DNA from: Hyphomicrobiales bacterium
Lineage (GTDB): Bacteria > Pseudomonadota > Alphaproteobacteria > Rhizobiales > Rhodobiaceae
DNA: 64,000 bases
NCBI GenBank assembly: GCA_002869065.1
Contig: PKTR01000003.1
Location: forward strand, 26,890 to 90,889
Reading direction: 5' to 3'
In this document: positions 46,474 to 55,557 of the stretch, piece after piece
Position numbering within the stretch: position 1 is the stretch's first letter
How the letters are laid out: each line of letters opens with the position of its first letter
Made by a program: the position numbers and the translations under genes
Notes under the pieces: generated by a model
Seen by the model: only the letters and a program-made list of their open reading frames with translations
What the model was told of the DNA's origin: nothing
The model's database searches: none

Positions 46474-49329
46474 CTATAGGCCGCCAGCGAGCTCATCGAC
46501 GAAGGCCTTCGCGTCGAAGGTTTCGGTATCCACCAGCGACCAGCGCTGATCGGCCGTCATACCGTCCGGCATCAGCACGCCGCGGGTGATCTTCTGCAGG
46601 GTGAGCTGCGCGGCCTCGTTCTCCTTCGGCGCGTGCGCCTGCACCACCATGAACAGGTCCATGCCCGCGCCAATGCTCACATTGGCTCGCAGCCGAGGCC
46701 CGCCGGGAACCTGCATCGCCGCCCAGCCATTGCCGACATCGATCCACAGCCGGCCGTCCCAGTGTTCGCGCATCCATGCGCCGGCGATTTCCCGCGACCA
46801 GCTGTTGTACGGGCTGCTGCGCAGGCCGAAATACCAGACGTCCTTTTCGGCCGAATAGGAGAGCGTCATCCACGCCCGGTGATCCCGCCACATATCCGGG
46901 ATCCGCGCGCCCGAAAGCGCGACATTGAGGTTCTGCGGCCGGCTTGGATCCATCTGCAGTTCGAGCCGCGTCGGCGTCGTCCAGACCCGTTCGTCCAGCC
47001 GGACAACCGGTTCGACCGAAAGAAGCCCGGTCTTGCCCCAGGAATGCTTTTCGGGAACATCGACGATGAGTCCGCCGGCGCCGAAACGGGCGAATTCGTC
47101 GAAATTGCCGCCGGCTACACCGATCCCCTCCCAGGCATCCCCGGCTTTTCCGTCAAACAGTGTGACAACCGGCAACGGGTCGACACCGGGAGCTGGTTCC
47201 GGCGCCCGCTGCGGTTCGCCCGGCTGGCGGATCGTGGTCACCTTGCGCAGGGCAAACAGCGTGCGGGCCTTCTCGCTCGGGGCATGCGAATAAGCGTAGA
47301 TGTTGAAGCCGGCGCCGTCGGCCGCCTGACCCCATTTTCGCGTAAACGACGGCACGCCGTCGGCTTCGATCGAAATCTCGCCCGGCCGCATCACGAAACG
47401 CACGTTTCGAGGCGGTATCGCGGCCACCTCGCCCTGCCAGTTCTCACCTCCGCCTTTCGGCTCGAGCGCCATATGGGCTTCCGCCTTGCCGCCATCGATC
47501 GGCGCCCGCCAATGGAATACCGCATTCGGCTTGCCCGGATCGTTGCCGCCGATCCCGCCCCAACTCGCCTGTGACAGTGCCAGCACGAAGCCGTTGGTCC
47601 GTGCAGGGTCGATCTCGAATTCGACCGTGACTTCGGCGCCTTCGCCGAACTCGTCGAGCCACAGCGGCGACGGATCGGTCATGATGCCGGCCTTTGCCCA
47701 GCCGCTTCCCTCCGGCGCATCGACCGTGAGGCCGCTGGCGCCGAGCGAGGCGTGCTTTTCGTAATCGCCGCCGTGAGCCGAATGCGGTCGCCAGAAGGTA
47801 TCGAGCGCGCCGTTGAAGAGCACCCGTTCGGTGCGCGTGTCGGGCAGAGGCGCGATCACCGGCAGCGGCACTTTCACGGCCGCAGGCGTGCTTGCCGGCT
47901 CGACAGGCGCTGCCGGAGCAGGCGTGACATTTCTCGGCGGTGGCGGAGGAGCTGGTGTCTCGACGACTTCCAGACGCATGTTCTGGAAGTGCATCTTCAC
48001 GAAGCCCCTGCCCTTCGCCTCGTCATTGGTCGCCCATGTCGCCGGGTTGGAATCGATCAGCTCGTATTTGCCCGAAGGCACAACAATATTCGGCTCGACA
48101 AGCCAGTAGGCGTCCGGCACACCCCCCTGGCCCGGTTTACCGTAGGCCTGCCACGGCCCGAAGAGCTGCCCGGCCTGATCGCGCAGCGCGATGGTCCCCG
48201 GCGGCCAGCCTTGCCCGTGGTTCCAGTGGTAGGTCTGGATCGATGTGATCAGGATCGGGTTCTTCGTGTCGATCATGACCCGTTTCGTCGGGCCATTGCG
48301 GACAGCGCCGACATTGCCGATCTCGGCGACCAGAACCTTGCCGGTCGGAACGTAATTCGGCGAAGCAGGCGCCACCGGATCGGGACGATCGGGCACGGAC
48401 GCGGCCGGCGCCGCGTATGGTTCCTCGGTCAGTTCGAAATGGTTGATGGAAAGCCCACCGTCGCGGCTTTTCGATATCCGCACAAGCAGGCGATCGCGAA
48501 TGCTGACGATGCCGAACGGCCGTCCGCCCAGCGCATCGAGCAGATCGAGGTAGAGGGGATAGAAATAGTCATCGGTCTGCCCACGCGGATCGAAGGTGAA
48601 ATCCGCGCCGAAAACCGGCAGATTCTTGCTGCAACCCATCATGCCGACGAAGCGGGCATTGCCATGACCTTCGAGCACCGGAACGGCACGCGCGAGAACA
48701 TCCGGGCGAGACTCGAGAGAGCAGGAACCGCCGATCTGACGCCCCACAGCCGCGACGAAGGGCGCGAGCCGTTCGCCAGAAGGTGCAGCAGCGACCGGTG
48801 CGGCAGCCGCAGGCTGTTTCGTTCCGAAGCGCTTGCTGGCGCCACCCCGTGTCTGTCCATAGCGAACCCGGGAAAGCAGGTCGTCGAGAACATTCGCCGC
48901 CGCAGCGAAATCGCCATCGTTGAACTCGAGATTGATCAGGAATTGCTCACCGCTCGGCCGCGGATCGAGAAAAGCGACAGCATGGACGCCCATCTGCCCG
49001 AAATCGGAGGTGATGAGCATCGCCCGCCGCCCGGCGAGCGTGAATTCCTCATGGCTGACAATGTCGGCATAGCCGAGCAACGGTTCGTCGGGAAACCACC
49101 AGAAGGCGTGCATCGTGTAGGTGCCGTCGGGACTGGAAAGCTGCACTTCCCGGCCCGGCTGCTGATGGGCGACCGCCCAGTCGGCCGGATAGTCGATCGA
49201 CGCCTCCCCGGCATTGAAGGTCAGCCAGTCGGCCGCATCGCCCCGCGTTGGCGCGACGGCCAAAAGACCGGCAAGCAGCACGAACCGTGCAATATCGGCA
49301 AAGCGAGAATATTTCAGTGGCGAGAACAT
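46474..49329 (-). CDS. Large exported multidomain protein of unknown function
   Basis: 951 residues from ATG 49329 (AGGGGGACACGGGG upstream; ATG 49353 would overlap the previous gene). Signal-like N-terminus (FVLLAGLLAVAPTRGDA). Then a PsbP/DUF1795-like domain (FNAGEASIDYPADWAVA, about 30-150), a second alpha/beta-looking domain to about 320, a beta-rich middle (about 330-480), a Pro-rich linker, and two similar beta-sandwich domains at about 530-700 and 720-920. Each of these opens with a paired motif (LFNGALDTFWRPHSAHGGDY and LFDGKAGDAWEGIGVAGGNF), which looks like internal duplication. The two domains resemble carbohydrate- or polymer-binding sandwiches. Function unknown. Confidence 0.75.
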   Translation of the reverse strand: MFSPLKYSRFADIARFVLLAGLLAVAPTRGDAADWLTFNAGEASIDYPADWAVAHQQPGREVQLSSPDGTYTMHAFWWFPDEPLLGYADIVSHEEFTLAGRRAMLITSDFGQMGVHAVAFLDPRPSGEQFLINLEFNDGDFAAAANVLDDLLSRVRYGQTRGGASKRFGTKQPAAAAPVAAAPSGERLAPFVAAVGRQIGGSCSLESRPDVLARAVPVLEGHGNARFVGMMGCSKNLPVFGADFTFDPRGQTDDYFYPLYLDLLDALGGRPFGIVSIRDRLLVRISKSRDGGLSINHFELTEEPYAAPAASVPDRPDPVAPASPNYVPTGKVLVAEIGNVGAVRNGPTKRVMIDTKNPILITSIQTYHWNHGQGWPPGTIALRDQAGQLFGPWQAYGKPGQGGVPDAYWLVEPNIVVPSGKYELIDSNPATWATNDEAKGRGFVKMHFQNMRLEVVETPAPPPPPRNVTPAPAAPVEPASTPAAVKVPLPVIAPLPDTRTERVLFNGALDTFWRPHSAHGGDYEKHASLGASGLTVDAPEGSGWAKAGIMTDPSPLWLDEFGEGAEVTVEFEIDPARTNGFVLALSQASWGGIGGNDPGKPNAVFHWRAPIDGGKAEAHMALEPKGGGENWQGEVAAIPPRNVRFVMRPGEISIEADGVPSFTRKWGQAADGAGFNIYAYSHAPSEKARTLFALRKVTTIRQPGEPQRAPEPAPGVDPLPVVTLFDGKAGDAWEGIGVAGGNFDEFARFGAGGLIVDVPEKHSWGKTGLLSVEPVVRLDERVWTTPTRLELQMDPSRPQNLNVALSGARIPDMWRDHRAWMTLSYSAEKDVWYFGLRSSPYNSWSREIAGAWMREHWDGRLWIDVGNGWAAMQVPGGPRLRANVSIGAGMDLFMVVQAHAPKENEAAQLTLQKITRGVLMPDGMTADQRWSLVDTETFDAKAFVDELAGGL

Positions 49330-49342
49330 CCCCGTGTCCCCC

Positions 49343-50056
49343 TTAGTCGCCATCCTCCGAGACGAATTTCACGTCATGTTTGCGCAGGGTGGCGACGATC
49401 TTGCGCAACGGTTTTTCAAAAGCATCCTGCGGCAGCGACACGTCGGAACCGTCCGTGAGCGCGAGCACGATCCCCGTCGCGTCACGTGCCAGCAGCACCG
49501 CGCCAGCCGCCGTGTAGCGACCCGTTGCAATCAACAGCGGCGTCAGCCAACGGATCCAGCGCGGCAGCCCTCGCCGATAGGGACGAACTTGCCTGATGGC
49601 GCGAAATGGCACGGCACGGGCGTTGGAAAGCGTATTCACCTGCAAGCCGTCGGGTTTCAGGACCACCCAGAAGGCGGCGCTGTGTGCGCTGAACCAGAAG
49701 ATCGCGAGCGCAATCAACCCGAGCGGCCACACAAGGATCGCGGAGGGGTGAACGAGCGGCCCGAAATCCTCCCACAAATAGGAGTCACCGGCTCGCGCCC
49801 AGAATGGCAGTGCAAAGAAGACGCCCGATAGCAGAAAACCGAGAATATCGGACCCGTAAACCGCCGGCATCTGGTCCTGAAAAACGGCGCCGTCCGGCCT
49901 CTTCGCTCGCGGCAGGAAGACATAAAAGGCAATCGCCGCAACGATCAGGGCAAGCGCGCCGGGAAATCCGAAATCCGGTATCCCGGCCAGCGCAACGACG
50001 ACGATAACCAGCGCAACGATCCGGCGGAGAAACTCGCGTGACAGGAGCCTTTTCAT
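49343..50056 (-). CDS. Inner-membrane protein of unknown function
   Basis: 237 residues from ATG 50056, preceded by GGGAGACGGGCC. Four hydrophobic segments (IVALVIVVVALAGIPDFGF, GALALIVAAIAFYVF, ILGFLLSGVFFALPFWA, WPLGLIALAIFWF) are followed by a cytoplasmic-looking domain (VVLKPDGLQVNTLSNARAV, IVLALTDGSDVSLPQDAFE) that resembles PH-like YdbS/DUF304 modules. It is the first gene of the group with the two exported proteins and could anchor or sense for them. Confidence 0.75.
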   Translation of the reverse strand: MKRLLSREFLRRIVALVIVVVALAGIPDFGFPGALALIVAAIAFYVFLPRAKRPDGAVFQDQMPAVYGSDILGFLLSGVFFALPFWARAGDSYLWEDFGPLVHPSAILVWPLGLIALAIFWFSAHSAAFWVVLKPDGLQVNTLSNARAVPFRAIRQVRPYRRGLPRWIRWLTPLLIATGRYTAAGAVLLARDATGIVLALTDGSDVSLPQDAFEKPLRKIVATLRKHDVKFVSEDGD

Positions 50057-50359
50057 GGCCCGTCTCCCGAGGGAGCGCCCCAGACATAAAATGATACATC
50101 CGCGCAAGCGAATGTGAATTGAAGAAGATCAATGCCCCGCCGTTTCAAAAGGGGATTTCCGACCACGCCGCCGCGCCGGAAGTTCGGCGACACGCGAGAC
50201 CGTCCAGTCATCAAAAGTCAGGTGAAGAGTGTGGAGAAATGGCGCGCTTGAGTGGACCAACCTCGAACACGAAGGGTTCGCAAGCGCGAGTGCGAGCCGG
50301 GCGGTCAGGCCACCCCTCGGAGCAGGCGAGCGCAAACGAGTTAAGCGTGAGAGGATAAA
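50057..50359. other. Chromosomal flank left of the mobile element
   Basis: About 300 bases between the membrane-protein gene and the attachment site. No gene, tRNA or convincing promoter was seen apart from the likely promoter region of the minus-strand gene near 50070-50130, which is AT-richer. Confidence 0.5.
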
Positions 50360-50405
50360 TGGTGCCGGCAGCAGGATTCGAACCCGCGACCCCCTGATTA
50401 CAAAT
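50360..50405 (-). repeat. Attachment site: 3' part of tRNA-Thr(TGT)
   Basis: Read on the minus strand, the 46 bases run from the anticodon loop (ATTTGTAAT, anticodon TGT) through the 3' anticodon arm, a complete T-arm (GCGGG-TTCGAAT-CCTGC) and the 3' acceptor strand TGCCGGC, ending A-CCA. The 5' half of a tRNA is missing: upstream bases read AACCAC where CCTGAT would be needed to close the anticodon stem, and no GCCGGCA lies at the right distance. This is the displaced end left when an element inserts into the 3' half of a tRNA gene. Flank and element therefore meet here, and the intact tRNA-Thr should lie at the far end, right of the window. Confidence 0.85.
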
Positions 50406-50563
50406 GTGGTTGTTTTGATACAGAGAACCGCAAAAGGCGGCCGCCAAATTTCTGATTTCATTGATTTCATTCATTTAAATGGATATCATGGCATCAATCA
50501 AGATTGCGCAGAGTAACGCATATCTTGTGCCCATATTGTGCCCAAGCGACCTAAGGCGCATCG

Positions 50564-51853
50564 ATGCCAAGCCCCATTCGCAAATCCCGACTGACTGACG
50601 CTTTCGTCAAATCGACCAAATGCGCGGCGAGCGACGGCCAAACGGTCGACTATTTCGACGCGATTGAAGGCGGCCTGGCGATCCGCGTTTCGCCGACCGG
50701 GCGCAAGACATGGACGTTGCGGTTTCGTCCGCAGGGTTCGAAAAGCCAGCGCCGCTTGACACTCGGGCGCTTCGATCCCGCCTCGGGACCGGGTCATATG
50801 GGCGTTCACGAGGCAAGGCTTGCGGCGAAGGCGGCGAAAGTCAGCGTCGGCAAGGGTGACGATCCCGCCGCGGCCAAAGCCATCGCGAAACGTGAGCTAT
50901 CGGAAGCCCCGACTCTCCGGGAAGTCGGCGAAGCCTATTTCGCAAAGACGACCACCGGCGAACACAGATTGCGGGGTAAGCCGAAGCGCCCGCGCACGAT
51001 CGCGGACGAACGTGCGTACTTCGACAGGCTTGTCGCTCCGGCACTCGGCTCGCGAAAAATCGCTGCTGTTGGCCGGCACGACATCGATACGTTCCTTTCA
51101 GACCAATCAAGCCGAGGGGCAGCGCGGCAGTGTCGCGTTGTTCTGAACGCGATCTTCAATTTCGCCGTCTGGAAAGAACTCGCTCCGGCAAACCCCGTCA
51201 CCTTTGTCGCGGCGCCGACCTTCGAGGCGCGGGAACGGATTTTGACCGACGGCGAACTGCGCATTCTTTGGAGCGCGTTGGAACAGCCGGACGGATTCAA
51301 GCTCAGCCGTGCCGTTGCCCTTGCTATTGAGTTGGCCGCGGTCACCGGACAAAGGCGGGGCGAAGTCGCGGGAATGCGGGTTGCTGAGATTGACGTGGAC
51401 GCCACTATCTGGACGATCCCTGGCAGCCGCACGAAGAACAAACGCACGCACGCCGTACCGCTGAGCCCGAAGGCTCTCGCGATCATTCTCGAAGCGAAAA
51501 CGCTGGCCGGCAGCAGCGAGTACCTATTCCCCTCCCCCCGGCGCGCTGGCGACGACGACAAGCCGATTACAGCCGGGTCGCTTAGCCATGCCTGGCGCCG
51601 GCTTTGCAGCGCTGTCGACTTGAACGGCATTCGGCCACATGATTTGAGACGGACCATGGCAACCCGCATGACCGAGCGCTTGGGGATCCCGCGATTCATC
51701 GTTTCACGGGTTCTGAACCACACCAGCGACAGCGGCGGTGCAGCGGCGGTCACGGCGATCTATGATCGAGCCGAATACAGCGCTGAGAAAAGGGACGCCC
51801 TCGAAAAATGGGCTGGCCTGCTGCGGAGCATTGTGAGGATCGACGGTGCCTAG
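50564..51853 (+). CDS. int: Tyrosine integrase, P4 type
   Basis: 429 residues. An N-terminal DUF4102-like arm-binding domain (DYFDAIEGGLAIRVSPTGRK, residues 30-48), a SAM-like core-binding domain (about 115-215), and a catalytic domain with R265 in TGQRRGEV, K293 region (RTKNKRTHAVPL), H359-x-x-R362 (PHDLRR), H386 in VLNHT and the likely nucleophile Y400 in AIYDRAEY. It recombines attP with the tRNA-Thr end, 159 bases to its left. The start ATG 50564 follows a modest RBS. The next gene starts within its last codons. Confidence 0.95.
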   Translation: MPSPIRKSRLTDAFVKSTKCAASDGQTVDYFDAIEGGLAIRVSPTGRKTWTLRFRPQGSKSQRRLTLGRFDPASGPGHMGVHEARLAAKAAKVSVGKGDDPAAAKAIAKRELSEAPTLREVGEAYFAKTTTGEHRLRGKPKRPRTIADERAYFDRLVAPALGSRKIAAVGRHDIDTFLSDQSSRGAARQCRVVLNAIFNFAVWKELAPANPVTFVAAPTFEARERILTDGELRILWSALEQPDGFKLSRAVALAIELAAVTGQRRGEVAGMRVAEIDVDATIWTIPGSRTKNKRTHAVPLSPKALAIILEAKTLAGSSEYLFPSPRRAGDDDKPITAGSLSHAWRRLCSAVDLNGIRPHDLRRTMATRMTERLGIPRFIVSRVLNHTSDSGGAAAVTAIYDRAEYSAEKRDALEKWAGLLRSIVRIDGA

Positions 51854-52601
51854 AAACCCGGTGATTTGGTGCAAAACCGCAGCCCTGATCTGGATTGCGT
51901 TTCGTGATCAAGACGCGGCCGAAAGGGAAAACGAGAGGTACGCCGCTCACGTATGCACTTCGGGACATGAAGCAAAATTCCAAACTGGACGGTGGCCAGC
52001 GTGGGTCGAACAAGAATTTGAGGTCGCCGGATTGGACATCGTCGACAGCGGCTATCGAAGAAAAGACATCTACGAAAAATGGCCGAAGAGCGGTGGCCGC
52101 AAAGGCGACAGGCAATCTCGGGCCGGCAAACCTTTACAGCACAACGAGGACTATGCGGTTGCTCACGAAATCGCCATGTACATTCTCGGACTCCGGCCGC
52201 CGCACGATGACGGCACCGCGAAAACAAGAAGGCGACAGCTTGCGCCCGAATACGCCACCCCATGTGAAGGGGTACTCTCGCTTGCTGAGCTAGCGCATCG
52301 TTTTGGATACAGCAGTGAATTCAGTGGGGCATTCCGCCGGATCTGGTGGGGACGGCCCAACATCAAAACGGGTCATACGACATCGACTGATGACCCTTGG
52401 GCAACGGACGCCATATCGCTACCTCTCGCTATCGCAGAGAATTACATCCTCGTTCGCGAACAGTTTGTCCCGTTATTTGATACTGGTGACCTCGTACCGG
52501 AACCCGAAGTTGACGTCGCACTTCTAAGAGACCGCCTGGCAGCGTGGACGAAGGGAGTCCGTCGCGGACGAAAACCCGGCGAAAAGAATCGTCACGGCTG
52601 A
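51846..52601 (+). CDS. Unknown protein following the integrase
   Basis: 251 residues with a GTG start at 51846 that overlaps the integrase stop by 8 bases, so probably translationally coupled. No signal peptide or membrane segment. The C-terminal half has a helical stretch AELAHRFGYSSEFSGAFRRI, reminiscent of a helix-turn-helix, and the end is Arg/Lys-rich (GVRRGRKPGEKNRHG). I do not recognise the family. Its place suggests a role in element maintenance or excision control, or a cargo gene. Confidence 0.65.
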   Translation: MPRNPVIWCKTAALIWIAFRDQDAAERENERYAAHVCTSGHEAKFQTGRWPAWVEQEFEVAGLDIVDSGYRRKDIYEKWPKSGGRKGDRQSRAGKPLQHNEDYAVAHEIAMYILGLRPPHDDGTAKTRRRQLAPEYATPCEGVLSLAELAHRFGYSSEFSGAFRRIWWGRPNIKTGHTTSTDDPWATDAISLPLAIAENYILVREQFVPLFDTGDLVPEPEVDVALLRDRLAAWTKGVRRGRKPGEKNRHG

Positions 52602-52685
52602 AAAACGCCCGACTCCGGTATTTCTAAAAGACATCAGCGCCGCCATTGAGACCCCTCCGAAAACTGAAGATATCTGGAGGCATCC

Positions 52686-52874
52686 GTGGAAAACAACCTT
52701 TTGAGCACGCGCGACGTTCTCAGCCTTCTCGGTGGCGTAACCCAAGTGACGCTTTGGCGCCTGCGCAGGCGGCACGGGTTTCCGGCCCCTTTCCGGTTGA
52801 CACCAAACAAAAACGCTTACCGTCGCGACGACGTTGAAGCATGGATTGAAAGTCGCCAACAGATCCGCACCTAG
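52686..52874 (+). CDS. AlpA-like helix-turn-helix regulator / excisionase
   Basis: 62 residues, GTG start at 52686 behind TGGAGGCATCC. The whole protein is a MerR/AlpA-type winged helix (LLSTRDVLSLLGGVTQVTLW, then RRHGFPAPFRL and AYRRDDVEAWIESR), which in P4-like elements activates the integrase or acts as a directionality factor. It sits between the integrase block and the replication gene, the usual place. Confidence 0.88.
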   Translation: MENNLLSTRDVLSLLGGVTQVTLWRLRRRHGFPAPFRLTPNKNAYRRDDVEAWIESRQQIRT

Positions 52875-52955
52875 CGACCGTCTGCCCATTAAATCCAGTG
52901 TTTTGCCACCCCGGCGTTTCATCGTGCCGGCGGGGCCGTGTTTACGAGGTAGCTG

Positions 52956-53432
52956 GTGAAAAAATACAATTCGAAAACGATCCTCGATCCACGCGAGTCG
53001 ATACCGCATCCGCAGGGGTTCCGGGTCGAAAAGGTCGACAGACGCGGGCGAATGCTGCTGGTTCCCGGTGAAGGCGCCGGTCTGCTCACGATCATTGACG
53101 ACCGCGACAGCTACACAAGCCTGTCGCGGGAAGACCGCTTTCATCCCGCCCACCTCGAACGCGCACTGTTCGCAGCACAAATCGCGATCGTCGAAAGCTG
53201 GTCATCGACGGTTCGCGCGCACCCGGCATTGCAGGCGCCGAAATACTACCAAGTGGCCGGTTTGATCGAAGTGTGGCGTGAACCCAAAAAGCGCGCTGTC
53301 TTGGTCCGCGCCCATGCAGAACGGGTTCTCTTCTGGCTTCAGAAAATATCGCGGCACGCGCCGTCGGCAGCGACCTTTCTCACGACAAGCGGGGGCGTTT
53401 TCCAAATGGCGCGGGTGCCGTGGTATGGCTAA
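52956..53432 (+). CDS. Unknown protein upstream of the primase-helicase
   Basis: 158 residues with a GTG start at 52956 (GAGGTAGCTG upstream). Soluble, basic, no recognised motif; a helical middle (HLERALFAAQIAIVESW) and a Tyr/Trp-rich segment (APKYYQVAGLIEVW) are visible. It overlaps the primase-helicase start by 8 bases, so it is probably co-translated and may assist replication. Confidence 0.65.
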   Translation: MKKYNSKTILDPRESIPHPQGFRVEKVDRRGRMLLVPGEGAGLLTIIDDRDSYTSLSREDRFHPAHLERALFAAQIAIVESWSSTVRAHPALQAPKYYQVAGLIEVWREPKKRAVLVRAHAERVLFWLQKISRHAPSAATFLTTSGGVFQMARVPWYG

Positions 53433-55557
53433 GGCATTCAACAAACCTTCCGATTTTCTGAAAGCCTTCGACGCTGAAGGGCGGCATAACCTTGTCGCCA
53501 TTCCGCTCGACGGCGCGCCCGTGGGTCAAACCTTCCAGCCGGGCGACTGGACCGGCATCGACAAATTTGCCGAGCGCTGGAACGGCCAGGCAAACCTCTA
53601 TTTCAGCGTCAACGAACCGGCAGCAGACGCACCCCACGGAAAGCTTCGCGCCGCGCAGATCGGCACCGTGCGCGCCGTGGTGGCCGATATCGATTCGAAA
53701 GAAGGCGAAAAAATCGACGACGCGATCGCCCGCGGCAACCAGGTCGTCGACATGCAACTGCAGCAGCCGACCTTCACGACCGACAGCGGCGGCGGCGTGC
53801 AGGCATTCTGGCTGCTCAAGGAAAAAATCCCGTCGACGGATCCGGCCACCGCCAAGGTCTACGAACTGAACGGCGCCATGGCAGACGCACTCGACAGCGA
53901 CCCTGCCGTCAAAGACCTCGCGCGGATCATGCGGCTGCCGGGCACGCTCAACCTGCCGACCGAGAAAAAGCGCGCAAAGAACCCCGACCGGACGGAGCGC
54001 TCGGCCAAGGTGCAGATCTCGACCGGTCCACGCTATGAGCTGGCGGCGCTGGCGGAAGCCTACCCGACCACATCGAAGATCAAGGTGTCCGGCAAGACCA
54101 ACACCGCCATGATCGAGCTGGACCGGCCGGCCTCGATCGAGAAGGCGACCGACTGGCTACAGAACTTTGCGCCCGAGGCGATCGAAGGCGCCGGAGGCGA
54201 GCCGAAGACATTCGAGGTCGCCGCCAGGATGCGTGATTTCGGGATCAGCGAAACTTTCGCGCTGGACCTACTGCTCGATCACTGGAACGAACAGAAGGCC
54301 AGCCCGCCGTGGCAGCCGGCAGACCTGCAGGAAAAGGTCGCCAACGCATACAGCTACGGTCAGAACCCACTCGGCGCGCGCTTGGCCAAAGCAGAGTTCG
54401 GAGAGATCGATCTCGGGGAAGACGAAGCGAGGAAGGCTGCAAGCAAGCGGCGCCTCGACATATTCGCCGCAAGCGAGTTCGCTGGAACCGCGCCCCCGTC
54501 GCGGGAGTGGCTGGTTGAAGACCTGATTCCTCACAAGAACGTGACACTGCTCTACGGCGACGGCGGAACGGGAAAAAGCCTGCTGGCGTTGCAATTAGCC
54601 GTTGCCGTTGCAAGCGGCACCGACTGGCTACAAAAAACACCCCGAACCGGGGCGTGCCTTTTCATTTCGGCCGAAGACGACAAGGACGAAATCCATAGAA
54701 GGTTGGCAGCCATTGCAGCGGGCGCCAACATCGATCTCAGCACACTATCGACGCTGCATGTCGTCACCCTGGTTGGAGATAGTGCGGTGCTGGCGGCTTC
54801 GAACAAAACTCGTTCTTACATACAGCCAACAACCCTGTTCGCGGCAGTAGAAGCCGCAATCGTAGAACACAAACCGGTTCTCGTAGTTCTTGACACTCTC
54901 GCCGACACGTTCGGAGGCGACGAAAACGTGCGAGGTCATGTTCGCCAATTCGTGGGTTTCCTACGGGGGTGGGCGACCAAACACGGGTGCACCGTGCTTA
55001 TGCTCGCACACCCAAGCCAAACGGGGCTTTCGAGCAAGGCCGGCACCTCCGGCTCCACCGCCTGGTCAAATAGCGCGCGGTCACGCCTCTACCTCGAACG
55101 TGTGCTTGACGGGGCTCAACTGGAACGTGATCCCGATATCCGAATCCTGCGAACAAAAAAACTCAACTACGGACCTGTTGGCGGGACAATCCGCTGCCGC
55201 TGGCAAGCAGGGCTGTTCACGACCAAAACGGCACAGCAAACGGAAAGCGACAAGTCAGCGCTCATCGCGCAAATCGACGAAACGTTCCTTGAATTGGTGG
55301 AACGTTATCACCGCGAAGGCCGCCCGGTCAGCGCATCACCCTCAAGCATATACGCTCCCCGCCTCTTCGCGAAAGATGGATCACACGCGGGCTTCACAGC
55401 AAGCGAATACACCGACTCGATGAACCGGCTTTTGGCGGCGGGCCAACTCGTAAATGTAACGGAAGGCCCCCCATCAAAGCGAAGACACCGGCTACGCTCC
55501 GCGGCAGCGTGTTCCAACCCGCCTTCCCCAACTGCTTCCAACCCTATGCCAACCTAG
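53425..55557 (+). CDS. Primase-helicase fusion (RepB-like primase plus RepA-like ATPase)
   Basis: 710 residues from ATG 53425. The N-terminal half resembles RepB-type/archaeo-eukaryotic primases: VVADID (D88, D90) supplies catalytic acids, followed by TTDSGGGVQAFWLL and ARIMRLPGTLNLP. The C-terminal half is an AAA_25/RepA-like hexameric helicase with Walker A GDGGTGKS (378-385), Walker B LVVLD (486-490) and GSTAWSNSARSRLYL near 542. Such fusions replicate plasmids and excised satellites without the host primase. The last 40 residues (PPSPTASNP) are encoded by DNA that doubles as iteron-like repeats. Confidence 0.9.
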   Translation: MAKAFNKPSDFLKAFDAEGRHNLVAIPLDGAPVGQTFQPGDWTGIDKFAERWNGQANLYFSVNEPAADAPHGKLRAAQIGTVRAVVADIDSKEGEKIDDAIARGNQVVDMQLQQPTFTTDSGGGVQAFWLLKEKIPSTDPATAKVYELNGAMADALDSDPAVKDLARIMRLPGTLNLPTEKKRAKNPDRTERSAKVQISTGPRYELAALAEAYPTTSKIKVSGKTNTAMIELDRPASIEKATDWLQNFAPEAIEGAGGEPKTFEVAARMRDFGISETFALDLLLDHWNEQKASPPWQPADLQEKVANAYSYGQNPLGARLAKAEFGEIDLGEDEARKAASKRRLDIFAASEFAGTAPPSREWLVEDLIPHKNVTLLYGDGGTGKSLLALQLAVAVASGTDWLQKTPRTGACLFISAEDDKDEIHRRLAAIAAGANIDLSTLSTLHVVTLVGDSAVLAASNKTRSYIQPTTLFAAVEAAIVEHKPVLVVLDTLADTFGGDENVRGHVRQFVGFLRGWATKHGCTVLMLAHPSQTGLSSKAGTSGSTAWSNSARSRLYLERVLDGAQLERDPDIRILRTKKLNYGPVGGTIRCRWQAGLFTTKTAQQTESDKSALIAQIDETFLELVERYHREGRPVSASPSSIYAPRLFAKDGSHAGFTASEYTDSMNRLLAAGQLVNVTEGPPSKRRHRLRSAAACSNPPSPTASNPMPT

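Noticed and set aside
50360..50440. An intact tRNA-Thr gene
   Set aside because: The 5' half, D-arm and 5' acceptor strand are missing; only the 3' part from the anticodon loop remains.
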